DNA of 64,000 nucleotides from DATKLL01 sp035542475. Lineage in GTDB: Bacteria > Desulfobacterota > Syntrophia > Syntrophales > UBA2185. The translations under genes and the position numbers were made by a program. Below are positions 17,041-25,185 of this stretch, piece after piece; position 1 is the stretch's first letter; each line of letters opens with the position of its first letter. The DNA lies in assembly GCA_035542475.1 (NCBI GenBank), contig DATKLL010000146.1:1-64000 (forward strand). The letters run 5' to 3'. The notes under the pieces were generated by a model that made no database searches, was not told the origin of the DNA, and worked only from the letters and a program-made list of their open reading frames with translations.

Positions 17041-18246
17041 ATGAAAAGAAAATTTTCTGGGATTGTTTTTGCAATTATAACGGGATTAATTTTGATTTCT
17101 TTTGTTTCGGGTGCTAATGCCAAGACAATAAAAGTTGGTGCGGCAATAAACATGACTGGTCCTGCTTCCTCCTGGGGACAGTTCCATGCCAAGGGTCAGC
17201 AGGATTATTTCCGTTATGTAAATGAGGTTAAAGGCGGAGTCGGCGGGAACAAAATCGAAATGATCCTTGTTGATACGGGATACAAAGTACCCGAGGCTGT
17301 ATCGGCAGTGAAAAAATTTGCCATTCAGGATGAAGTAGATATGATTACGACCTGGAGCGCTGGTGAGGGATTGGCGGCAAAACCGATTATCCAGCAATAT
17401 AAAATACCAACCATAAATTATTCTACAAGCTGGGAGATTCTTGAGCCGCCTGTAGGTTACATGTACTTGCCATTTGGCAGCTATCGGTTGGACAGTTACG
17501 CGATCCTCGAATACATACGAACAATACACAAGGGAAAAGAAGCGCCTAAGGTAGGCCTGTTAACTTATAACAATGCATACGGCCGTTCTATACATCAACC
17601 CTGCAGGGAATATGCAAAAAAAATTAGCGTAAATATAGTCGACATTGAAGAGTTTCCACCGAAGACTGTGGATTTAACAACTGAATTGTTGCGTTTGCAA
17701 AAAAGCGGTGCTGAATATGTAGTCATGCAGATGCTTCCTGCTGCAATTATAACGGCTTTCAAGAGTGCAGATCGTATTAACTACAACCCCGCATTTTTCG
17801 GAACCTGGACATCAACAGACCCCGACTTCTTCAAACTTGGCAAGGGTGTGATAAAAGACCGCCTGCGTATTCAGTTTCCTGGATGTCTTCCTGGCGACAA
17901 GAGCCAAGGCATCAAAGTTATGACGGAGCTTTGGAACCGTTACAAGACAGTTGACAAGTTCGATGCCTCTTACTGGGAAGGAGTAGTTATAGGCATGATA
18001 ATGGAGAAGGCGTTTATCCGAGCCAATCAAAAATATAAGGCAGTCAACAGAGATACAATCAACAAGGCTATGGAGTCGTTTAAAAATGAAGATTTTGGCG
18101 GACTCGTTCCGAATATTACATATACGACAGAGGATCACGGCGCATCATTCAGAGCGAGGATTGTAAAGGTCGGAGAAGACGGTTCATACAAGCCTGTGAC
18201 AAATTTCTTTAATCCACTGAAGGAAAAAATTAAGTTATTGAAGTAA
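17041..18246 (+). CDS. Liv-type ABC transporter substrate-binding protein
   Basis: 401 residues with an N-terminal signal peptide (Lys-Arg then hydrophobic to about residue 27, cleavage after GANA). The mature part is a type I periplasmic binding protein of the LivJ/LivK family (KVGAAINMTGPASSWGQ, then IEMILVDTGYKVPEAVSAVKKF). It would capture a branched-chain or aromatic amino acid, or a related carboxylate, for the permeases encoded downstream. GGGAGG lies 6 nt before the ATG. Ligand residues cannot be read reliably from sequence. The Phe attenuator immediately upstream is the best hint that the cargo or the pathway relates to phenylalanine. Confidence 0.9.
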   Translation: MKRKFSGIVFAIITGLILISFVSGANAKTIKVGAAINMTGPASSWGQFHAKGQQDYFRYVNEVKGGVGGNKIEMILVDTGYKVPEAVSAVKKFAIQDEVDMITTWSAGEGLAAKPIIQQYKIPTINYSTSWEILEPPVGYMYLPFGSYRLDSYAILEYIRTIHKGKEAPKVGLLTYNNAYGRSIHQPCREYAKKISVNIVDIEEFPPKTVDLTTELLRLQKSGAEYVVMQMLPAAIITAFKSADRINYNPAFFGTWTSTDPDFFKLGKGVIKDRLRIQFPGCLPGDKSQGIKVMTELWNRYKTVDKFDASYWEGVVIGMIMEKAFIRANQKYKAVNRDTINKAMESFKNEDFGGLVPNITYTTEDHGASFRARIVKVGEDGSYKPVTNFFNPLKEKIKLLK

Positions 18247-18259
18247 CTATCTTGTATCC

Positions 18260-19090
18260 ATGAAAACATATCGCGGAAAACCAAGTATATTCAGTACCCG
18301 GAATCCGCAGGATAAGATTGCCGAGCTTGAGGTTAGGGACCTTTTTTTGAGCTTTGGCGGTGTCAAGGCACTGAGCGATATCGATCTCTCCGTGCGCACC
18401 GGCGAACTGGTGGCAGTCATCGGACCGAACGGAGCTGGGAAGACGAGCCTTCTAAATTGTATAACAGGCTTCTACAAACCTCAAAAGGGCAGTATTCTTT
18501 TTAACGGCAAGGATATAACGCATTTACCCCCCCACCATCTTGTCCGTACAGGCATAGGAAGGACTTTTCAAAATATTGAGCTCTTCCCCGGCATGACAGT
18601 TCTAGCAAACATGCTTCTTGCGCGCCATAACCACTGTAGATACGGAATCGCTCCTGCCTGTCTTTTCTCAGCATCGGTAAGAAAAGAGGAGGTTCATCAC
18701 CGACGTGTCCTCGAAGAGCTTATTGATTTCCTGGAAATCCAAGCCATCAGAAAGAAGACGGTGGGATCATTGCCGTACGGTTTGATGAAGAGGGTTGAAC
18801 TCGGCCGCGCACTTGCACTGGAACCGGCTCTTCTGATACTTGATGAACCATTTGCAGGAATGAATCTCGAAGAGAAGGAAGATATGGTTCGTTTCCTGAC
18901 AGAGATGAACCAAGCGTGGGGACAGACAATGATCCTTGTAGAGCATGATATGTCTATAGTGATGAGTATTTCTCAAAGAATCGTAGTATTGAACTTCGGT
19001 GAAAAACTGGCAGAGGGTGATCCTGATGAAATCAGAAACCATCCAGAGGTCATCAAGGCATATCTTGGTGATACAGTCAGTGTACAATGA
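18260..19090 (+). CDS. Liv-type ABC transporter ATP-binding protein (LivG-like)
   Basis: 276 residues, 13 bp after the binding protein gene. It has Walker A GPNGAGKTSLL, a Q-loop region in TFQNIELFPGMTV, Walker B LLILDEPFAGMN and a switch His in VEHDMS. The signature segment is LPYGLMKRVELGRAL, the relaxed form usual in LivG rather than LSGGQ. The AGMN after Walker B and the C-terminal LAEGDPDEI...VIKAYLG are also LivG-like. One of the two cytoplasmic ATPases energising import. Its stop overlaps the acyl-CoA ligase start by 4 bp. Confidence 0.92.
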   Translation: MKTYRGKPSIFSTRNPQDKIAELEVRDLFLSFGGVKALSDIDLSVRTGELVAVIGPNGAGKTSLLNCITGFYKPQKGSILFNGKDITHLPPHHLVRTGIGRTFQNIELFPGMTVLANMLLARHNHCRYGIAPACLFSASVRKEEVHHRRVLEELIDFLEIQAIRKKTVGSLPYGLMKRVELGRALALEPALLILDEPFAGMNLEEKEDMVRFLTEMNQAWGQTMILVEHDMSIVMSISQRIVVLNFGEKLAEGDPDEIRNHPEVIKAYLGDTVSVQ

Positions 19091-21045
19091 ATAAGGTGTT
19101 TCCCTTGACCGGCAATAAAACTGCAAAAGATGAAATATTTGCATCTCTATCTCAATATACGCTGCCGCAGATCTTGTTGAAACAGGCAGAGAGTCTTGAA
19201 GCGGAAGAGATAGCTATTCGGGAAAAGGCATACGGCATCTGGCAGACATATAGCTGGAAGGATTATTACCGATGCGTAAAACAAACCGGTCTCGGCTTAA
19301 ACGCCATCGGACTTAAGAGAGGGGAAAGCGTCGGCATCATCACGAACAATATCCCGGAATGGCTCTTCAGCGAGCTAGGCTGCCAATCAGTTGGCGGGAT
19401 ATCCCTCAACCTGTTTACATCTTCTGTTGCTGAAGAATTGTGCCATGCCCTCAGTCGCATCAAAGCGGCCTATGTCATCGCTCAGGACCAGGAGCAAGTA
19501 GACAAGATGATAGAAAGTCGTGAGAAACTAACTCATGTACGCAGGGTCATCTATATAGATCCGACAGGAATGAGGACATATAAAGACAACCCATGGCTTC
19601 TCAGTTTTTCTGATCTTTTAGAATTAGGCGAAAAACTTGACCGCGAAAGACCTGATTTTTTCCCCGGAGAACTGCAAAAGGGCAGGAGGGATAATGTAGC
19701 CATAATGATTCAGACTTCGGGAACAATGGGAATCTCGAAACTTGCCATGCTGTCCCATCGCAACATTACCGAGATCGCCAGGAAGTGGGTGGAGGTTCTG
19801 CAAATAAAATCGGGACGGAACTGGGTTTCAATATCGCCGCCCGCATGGATTGTCGATCAGATGTGGGGTGTTGGTGTGGCGCTCATGGGCAGAATGACCA
19901 TGAATTTTCCTGAAATGCCGGATACAGCCACAGAAGACTTCCGTGAGATCGGCCCATTGGTTATCATTACATCATCGCGCTTCTGGGAAGATCTGGCTTC
20001 ACGTATTATGGTAAAAGTGGATGATGCCGGCTTTATCAGGCGCAAACTCTTTCAATATTCGATTGAACTTGGGAAGAAGGTTGTAGGGCTGCAATCGCAA
20101 AAAAGAAAAATCCCCGTTTATCTCGATTTATTCCGGCGTATAGCCTCCCTGACAATCTACAGGCCTTTACTTGATCGAGTGGGATGTGCCGGATTTCAAG
20201 GCGCCTTTACAGGCGGCCATCCCATCAGTCCCGATGTAATTCATTTTTTTCGCGCTGTAGGATTAAATCTTAAGCAGTGTTATGGACTGACCGAAGCAGG
20301 AGGAATATTCCAGGTCCAGCCAGATGAAGAGGTAAAACTGGAGACAGTCGGGAAACCTCTGCCTAGGACTCTCGTGAAGATAGCAGAAGATCAGGAGGTT
20401 CTGGTACAGAGCGATTCTAACTTTGTCGGTTACTATAACGATTTCAGGGCGACCGAAGAGGCATTTAACGGGGGATGGCTCAGGACCGGCGACGCGGGTT
20501 ATATAGACAAAGACGGGCATCTCGTGATTATCGGGCGTAAAGGAGATATTATCAAAAACAAAGAAGGAGAAGCATTTTCACCGGATTTCATAGAGACACG
20601 TCTCAAGTTCAGTCCTTACATCAAGGAAGCTGTGATGTTCGGCGAGGGACGTCCGTATATAACCGCGCTTATTAACATCGATATGGGCAATGTAGGGAAC
20701 TGGGCCGAAGAGCGCATGATACCCTATACAACCTACTTAGACCTGTCCCAACAGTCAGCCGTTGAGCAACTTGTACTTGAGGAAGTAAGAAAGGTAAATA
20801 TCAATCTGCCGGACATCATGAAGATCCGCAAATTCATCCTGCTATATAAACTCCTTGATGCCGATGATGAAGAGCTGACGAGAACAGGAAAGGTACGCAG
20901 GAGGTTTATTTATGGGCTCTATCTCAAACTCATCGAAGCGATGTATACGGGTAAGGATGAAGTTGATATCAAAACCAAGATTCAGTATCGAGACGGGCAG
21001 ATCGGTGAAATCGAAACGAATGTGAGAATAATTAACGTCATTTAA
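19087..21045 (+). CDS. AMP-dependent acyl-CoA synthetase (long-chain type)
   Basis: 652 residues, overlapping livG by 4 bp. An ANL-family adenylating enzyme with P-loop TSGTMGISK (210-218), YGLTEAGG near residue 398, the TGD hinge region GWLRTGDAGYIDKDGH and the K-loop GRKGDIIKNKEGEAFSP. Size and the C-terminal form resemble FadD15-type long-chain or aromatic acyl-CoA synthetases. It converts a carboxylic acid, ATP and CoA to acyl-CoA, AMP and PPi. Its position between the ATPase and permease genes of a Liv operon suggests it activates the imported acid or a degradation product. The acid itself is unknown; aryl acids are plausible given the Phe attenuator. Confidence 0.85.
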   Translation: MNKVFPLTGNKTAKDEIFASLSQYTLPQILLKQAESLEAEEIAIREKAYGIWQTYSWKDYYRCVKQTGLGLNAIGLKRGESVGIITNNIPEWLFSELGCQSVGGISLNLFTSSVAEELCHALSRIKAAYVIAQDQEQVDKMIESREKLTHVRRVIYIDPTGMRTYKDNPWLLSFSDLLELGEKLDRERPDFFPGELQKGRRDNVAIMIQTSGTMGISKLAMLSHRNITEIARKWVEVLQIKSGRNWVSISPPAWIVDQMWGVGVALMGRMTMNFPEMPDTATEDFREIGPLVIITSSRFWEDLASRIMVKVDDAGFIRRKLFQYSIELGKKVVGLQSQKRKIPVYLDLFRRIASLTIYRPLLDRVGCAGFQGAFTGGHPISPDVIHFFRAVGLNLKQCYGLTEAGGIFQVQPDEEVKLETVGKPLPRTLVKIAEDQEVLVQSDSNFVGYYNDFRATEEAFNGGWLRTGDAGYIDKDGHLVIIGRKGDIIKNKEGEAFSPDFIETRLKFSPYIKEAVMFGEGRPYITALINIDMGNVGNWAEERMIPYTTYLDLSQQSAVEQLVLEEVRKVNINLPDIMKIRKFILLYKLLDADDEELTRTGKVRRRFIYGLYLKLIEAMYTGKDEVDIKTKIQYRDGQIGEIETNVRIINVI

Positions 21046-21055
21046 GGTATAAGAC

Positions 21056-21934
21056 ATGAGCTTTTTTCTGCAACTTCTTATAAACGGCATGAGTATAGGA
21101 TTCTTATACGGGCTGTCAGCCATGGGCTTTGTCATGATCTTTAAATCTTCCAGTGTACTCAATTTTGCACACGGCGAATTACTTGCGTTGGGCGCCTTCT
21201 TTTTCCTGGCCATGGTAACGTGGGCAAAATTGCCTATCGCTGTTGCCTTCCTTATAACCCTGGCGGGCTGTTTTGTCCTGGGATTCCTGATTGAAAGATT
21301 ATTTTTACGTCCTCTTATCGGTGAGCCCCTCATCTATGTGATCATGCTGACAGTAGGACTGGCTTCCATGTTCAAAGGTATTATGCTCTTCGTATGGGGA
21401 GGAAATTTGCAGACGTATCCTGATTTTCTCCCGGAATTTCTAGGTTTCCGGTGGGACGTAATTAATATACCGCCGGTATATACAGCGGCCCTCATTATCG
21501 GCGTAATCTTCCTTATACTTTTTGGACTTTTCTTCAAGTATTCTTCCCAGGGTATATTTATGAGGTCTGTAGCCGACAATCAAAGAGCGGCGCTCTCACT
21601 GGGGGTTCATGTTCAAAAGGTGTTCGCTCTGTCGTGGGCTATTGCTGCACTTGTGGCCGGAATGAGCGGTATTGTAATGGGTGTCATAAACGGCATTAAC
21701 GTGCACGACCTCAGCGCCATAGGACTTAAGGTCTTTCCCGTCGTCATCCTCGGGGGGCTTGACAGCATAGGCGGAGCTCTTCTGGGTGGCCTCATTATAG
21801 GGATTCTGGAGACATTTACCGGGGGCTATATCTCAACATCGCTTCGGGATGTTGTACCGTATATTATCCTCGTATTCATCCTTATGATAAAACCCTATGG
21901 GCTTTTTGGCCTGGTGGAAATTGAAAGGGTATAA
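21056..21934 (+). CDS. Liv-type ABC transporter permease (LivH-like)
   Basis: 292 residues, almost entirely hydrophobic, about eight membrane helices. It shows typical LivH features: an N-terminal GMSIGFLYGLSAMGFVMIFK helix, NFAHGELLALGAF, the cytoplasmic loop MRSVADNQRAALSLGV (the EAA-like coupling loop contacting the ATPase) and VVILGGLDSIGGALLGG. It forms the inner-membrane pore with the LivM-like protein encoded next. Confidence 0.92.
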   Translation: MSFFLQLLINGMSIGFLYGLSAMGFVMIFKSSSVLNFAHGELLALGAFFFLAMVTWAKLPIAVAFLITLAGCFVLGFLIERLFLRPLIGEPLIYVIMLTVGLASMFKGIMLFVWGGNLQTYPDFLPEFLGFRWDVINIPPVYTAALIIGVIFLILFGLFFKYSSQGIFMRSVADNQRAALSLGVHVQKVFALSWAIAALVAGMSGIVMGVINGINVHDLSAIGLKVFPVVILGGLDSIGGALLGGLIIGILETFTGGYISTSLRDVVPYIILVFILMIKPYGLFGLVEIERV

Positions 21935-21941
21935 GTCAATA

Positions 21942-23012
21942 ATGAGAAAATTGCGTTTCCACCCTTGCGGTAATTACAGAGAAAAATATGAACAGGAAAT
22001 TACAATTTTTGAGACCGACTTTGGCCGTCTTTGGATATGGATCGGCATTTTTCTCCTTCTTGCTATAGTACCGTTTATTAGCAGTCCTTATTTCATCCAC
22101 GTACTGAATACCATAGGGATAGCATCAATTGCGGCGATCGGATTAAATATACTTATCGGATACACGGGGCAGATATCTCTTGGTCACGGTGCTTTCATCG
22201 GCATTGGCGCTTACGCTGCGGCGATACTCGCCACTTCAGCAAACATTCCTTTTATTCTCAACGTACCGATAGCAGGGCTTGTCTCTGCCCTGGTAGGAAT
22301 GATTTTCGGCATACCGTCGGGACGGTTAAAAGGCCTATACCTTACAATAGCAACACTTGCAGGCCAGATTATAATTGAATATGTTTTGATCCATTGGGAA
22401 AGTCTGACAAAAGGCACTATGGGAATTACACTTCCCAGTCCTTCCGTTTTAGGGTTTGAATTACCCAGCGATAAAAACTTCTTCTTCATCATATTTATAA
22501 GCCTCATCGTGATGATCTTGATAGCGGTAAACCTTATGAGAACGAAATTTGGAAGGGCCTTTATTGCGATACGGGATAATGACCGGGCGGCGGAGGGTAT
22601 GGGTATTCCGATTTTCAGATATAAGCTCCTTTCATTTGGAATCAGCTCGTTCTATGCCGGAGTTGCCGGTGCCATATGGGCTTATTATATGGTCAGTATT
22701 ACGTCGGAGCCATTTAATCTTGGTCTTTCCGTCGAATACATCGCAATGGTGATCATAGGCGGACTGGGGAGTATTACCGGCTCCATATACGGTGCCGTCT
22801 TTATAACCATTTTAAATGAAGTCCTGAGATGGCTGACGGATATCATGATGAACATGGGAATCTTCACGGAATCGGGGCTGAACGTGGCACCGTTGCGGGA
22901 GCTTTTCTTCGGATTGGCGATAATTCTGTTCATTCTCTTTGAACCGCGCGGTCTTGCAGAGATATGGCGTATTGTCCGTTCCAACTTCAGACTATGGCCA
23001 TTTTCTTATTAA
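21942..23012 (+). CDS. Liv-type ABC transporter permease (LivM-like)
   Basis: About 356 residues from the ATG at 21942, 7 bp after livH; an in-frame ATG at 21897 inside livH is less likely. Multiple membrane helices are present, with LivM signatures LNILIGYTGQISLGHGAFIGIGAYAAA, the coupling loop FIAIRDNDRAAEGMGI and MVIIGGLGSITGSIYGA. An N-terminal cytoplasmic extension of about 25 residues precedes the first helix. Second half of the membrane pore. Confidence 0.92.
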   Translation: MRKLRFHPCGNYREKYEQEITIFETDFGRLWIWIGIFLLLAIVPFISSPYFIHVLNTIGIASIAAIGLNILIGYTGQISLGHGAFIGIGAYAAAILATSANIPFILNVPIAGLVSALVGMIFGIPSGRLKGLYLTIATLAGQIIIEYVLIHWESLTKGTMGITLPSPSVLGFELPSDKNFFFIIFISLIVMILIAVNLMRTKFGRAFIAIRDNDRAAEGMGIPIFRYKLLSFGISSFYAGVAGAIWAYYMVSITSEPFNLGLSVEYIAMVIIGGLGSITGSIYGAVFITILNEVLRWLTDIMMNMGIFTESGLNVAPLRELFFGLAIILFILFEPRGLAEIWRIVRSNFRLWPFSY

Positions 23013-23023
23013 GGGTTGTCCGA

Positions 23024-23827
23024 ATGGGTGAAAATACAATTCTTGAGATCAATAATATTTCCGTCGTTTATTCCGATGTTATTCAGGTCCTTAAGGGGGT
23101 ATCCCTTGTCATTGAACGGAACTCCATCGTCTCACTCCTCGGCAGCAACGGTGCCGGTAAGACTACTACGCTGAAAGCCATATCGGGTCTGCTTAAACCG
23201 GAAAACGGTAGGGTAACGGAAGGAACAATCATGTATGACGCGAAGCCTATCCAGAATCAGGCCCCCGAGGTCATTACACGCAAGGGAATAATACAGGTTC
23301 TGGAAGGCCGTCAGCCTTTCAAATATTTGACCGTTGAAGAAAACCTTATTGTCGGAACGGCGATAAGGTGGGGTAAGCCCTATAAAAAGGACTTGGAAAT
23401 GGTTTATCATTATTTCCCTGCCATTTTAAAAAGGAGAAAGATGCTTGCCGGATACTGCAGCGGCGGAGAACTTCAAATGATCGTCATGGGCAGGGCTATG
23501 ATGGCCCGCCCCGATTTGTTGCTGTTGGATGAGCCTTCCCTCGGACTCGCCCCTATGGTCGTAAAAGAAATATTTCAGATCATAAAAAAGATAAATGAAG
23601 AACAAAGGACAACTATAATACTCGTCGAACAGAATGCCAATATGGCCCTGCAGATTTCCAGTTATGGTTATGTAATGGAAAACGGTAAGATCGTTATGGA
23701 AGGGGCTGCAAAAACCCTTGTAGAGAATCCTGATATAAAGGAATTTTACCTGGGCATGGGGGCGACAGGCGCTCTTAAATCATATAAAGATGTCAAATCA
23801 TATCGCCGCAGAAAGAGATGGCTTTAA
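23024..23827 (+). CDS. Liv-type ABC transporter ATP-binding protein (LivF-like)
   Basis: About 267 residues from the ATG at 23024, with AAGGG 9 nt upstream; in-frame starts from 22964 fall inside livM and lack support. It has Walker A GSNGAGKTTTLKA, signature CSGGELQMIVMGRAMM, Walker B LLLLDEPSLGLAP and the switch His replaced by Gln in VEQNANMAL, the normal LivF form. It completes the two-ATPase, two-permease transporter. A 20-residue basic tail (ends RRRKRW) extends past the usual LivF end. Confidence 0.92.
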   Translation: MGENTILEINNISVVYSDVIQVLKGVSLVIERNSIVSLLGSNGAGKTTTLKAISGLLKPENGRVTEGTIMYDAKPIQNQAPEVITRKGIIQVLEGRQPFKYLTVEENLIVGTAIRWGKPYKKDLEMVYHYFPAILKRRKMLAGYCSGGELQMIVMGRAMMARPDLLLLDEPSLGLAPMVVKEIFQIIKKINEEQRTTIILVEQNANMALQISSYGYVMENGKIVMEGAAKTLVENPDIKEFYLGMGATGALKSYKDVKSYRRRKRWL

Positions 23828-23902
23828 TCTAGCGCGAACGGAAAATATTTTTTGTAGGCCAAGTCAGTATTTTGATCCGCAAATCTTTACGGGAGATCAC
23901 TT

Positions 23903-25159
23903 ATGTCAGATTGTTATGATTATGAAGAATGTATGCCTTTGGAAGAACGAGAACGCAGGCAAACTTTGCAAATAATGAAAATGCTAGATGCGGGCTTACA
24001 AAGATCAAGCCGTATAAGAAAGATGTTTACTGAGCTGAAACTGGATTATTCCGACATTAAGACACTGAGTGACTTTGAAAAACTTCCTGTGACATCCAGA
24101 GAAAAACTAATCGAGCTTGAGATGTCAGAGCCTCCTTATGGTGGGCTGAACAACACGGATGCAGATGTTGATCGAATTTTCATTTCTCCTGGTCCTGTCT
24201 ATGAACCTCACCTTTCGGAAAGCGATCACCTCTGGGCAAGGGCATATTATGCCGCCGGCATCGGCAAGGGGGATGTGGTACTCAACGCTTTTTCCTATCA
24301 CATGGTTGCCGCCGGATTGACGTTCCATGGCGGGCTGAGAAATGTTGGCGCCACTGTCATACCTTCGGGAACTTCAAGTTCACAGCTTCAGGTAGAATTG
24401 ATTCGCGACCTCGCGGTAACAGCCTACACAGGAACTCCCAGTTTTTTAATGGCCATTATAAGCAAGGCCGAAGAAATGGGTTACAATTTTAAGAAAGACT
24501 TTAAGGTGAGGCGCGCCTGCTTTGCCGCTGAGCCTCTCGCACCGTCACTGAGAGAAAAATTTGAGCGGGAATATGCTATTGATACCTACCAGATGTACGG
24601 GGCAACGGAAGTAGGAGATGTATCTTTTGAATGCAAAGAAAAGAAAGGGTGGCATGTCTGCGAAGAAGTTCTCGTGGAGATTGTTGATCCTGCTACCGGA
24701 AAAAAAGTACCGCCTGGAATGCTGGGTGAGGTTGTCGTAACCCGGTTTAATAACACCTTCTTCCTTTTCCGGTTCGGGACCGGCGATCTTTCCAGGTTAA
24801 TAGCCTCACCCTGCATGTGCGGGAGAACATCATTTCGACTAGACGGCATTGCCGGTCGAGTGGGCGATGCCGTTAAAGTCAGGGGACTTTTCGTTGCGCC
24901 CAGTCAGCTTAATAAAATAAAGGAGAACTTCGACGGCATTAAATTCCAGCTTCTTATCGGCAGAGTTGCCCATGAGGATATTTTAATCATAAAACTGGAA
25001 CTGAAAGAGGCAGTATTAGATACCAAGTCTCTTGAAGAGGACTTAAAAAGATTTTTTAAAGAGATATGCACGGTAAGAATTGATCGTCTGGAATTTTTAA
25101 AGCCCGGTTCACTAAAAGATGATGATAGATTGATCGTCGATCAGCGAGAATGGAAATAG
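23903..25159 (+). CDS. PaaK-like phenylacetate-CoA ligase family protein, atypical P-loop
   Basis: 418 residues; GGGAG precedes the ATG by 7 nt. The overall plan is that of phenylacetate-CoA ligases: LPVTSREKL, an AMP-binding core with YGATEVGD (232-239), a FGTGDLSRL hinge and a C-terminal domain with GRVGDAVKVRGLFVAPSQL. The phosphate-binding loop, normally SSGTTGxP, is replaced by ISPGPVYEP (94-102). Either this is a subgroup with a different loop or its chemistry is altered. It is the last gene of the attenuated operon. Phenylacetate and its CoA ester are products of Phe breakdown, which fits the attenuator. Substrate remains inference. Confidence 0.75.
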   Translation: MSDCYDYEECMPLEERERRQTLQIMKMLDAGLQRSSRIRKMFTELKLDYSDIKTLSDFEKLPVTSREKLIELEMSEPPYGGLNNTDADVDRIFISPGPVYEPHLSESDHLWARAYYAAGIGKGDVVLNAFSYHMVAAGLTFHGGLRNVGATVIPSGTSSSQLQVELIRDLAVTAYTGTPSFLMAIISKAEEMGYNFKKDFKVRRACFAAEPLAPSLREKFEREYAIDTYQMYGATEVGDVSFECKEKKGWHVCEEVLVEIVDPATGKKVPPGMLGEVVVTRFNNTFFLFRFGTGDLSRLIASPCMCGRTSFRLDGIAGRVGDAVKVRGLFVAPSQLNKIKENFDGIKFQLLIGRVAHEDILIIKLELKEAVLDTKSLEEDLKRFFKEICTVRIDRLEFLKPGSLKDDDRLIVDQREWK

Positions 25160-25185
25160 GTGCTATTTGATTACAGCAAATATCT

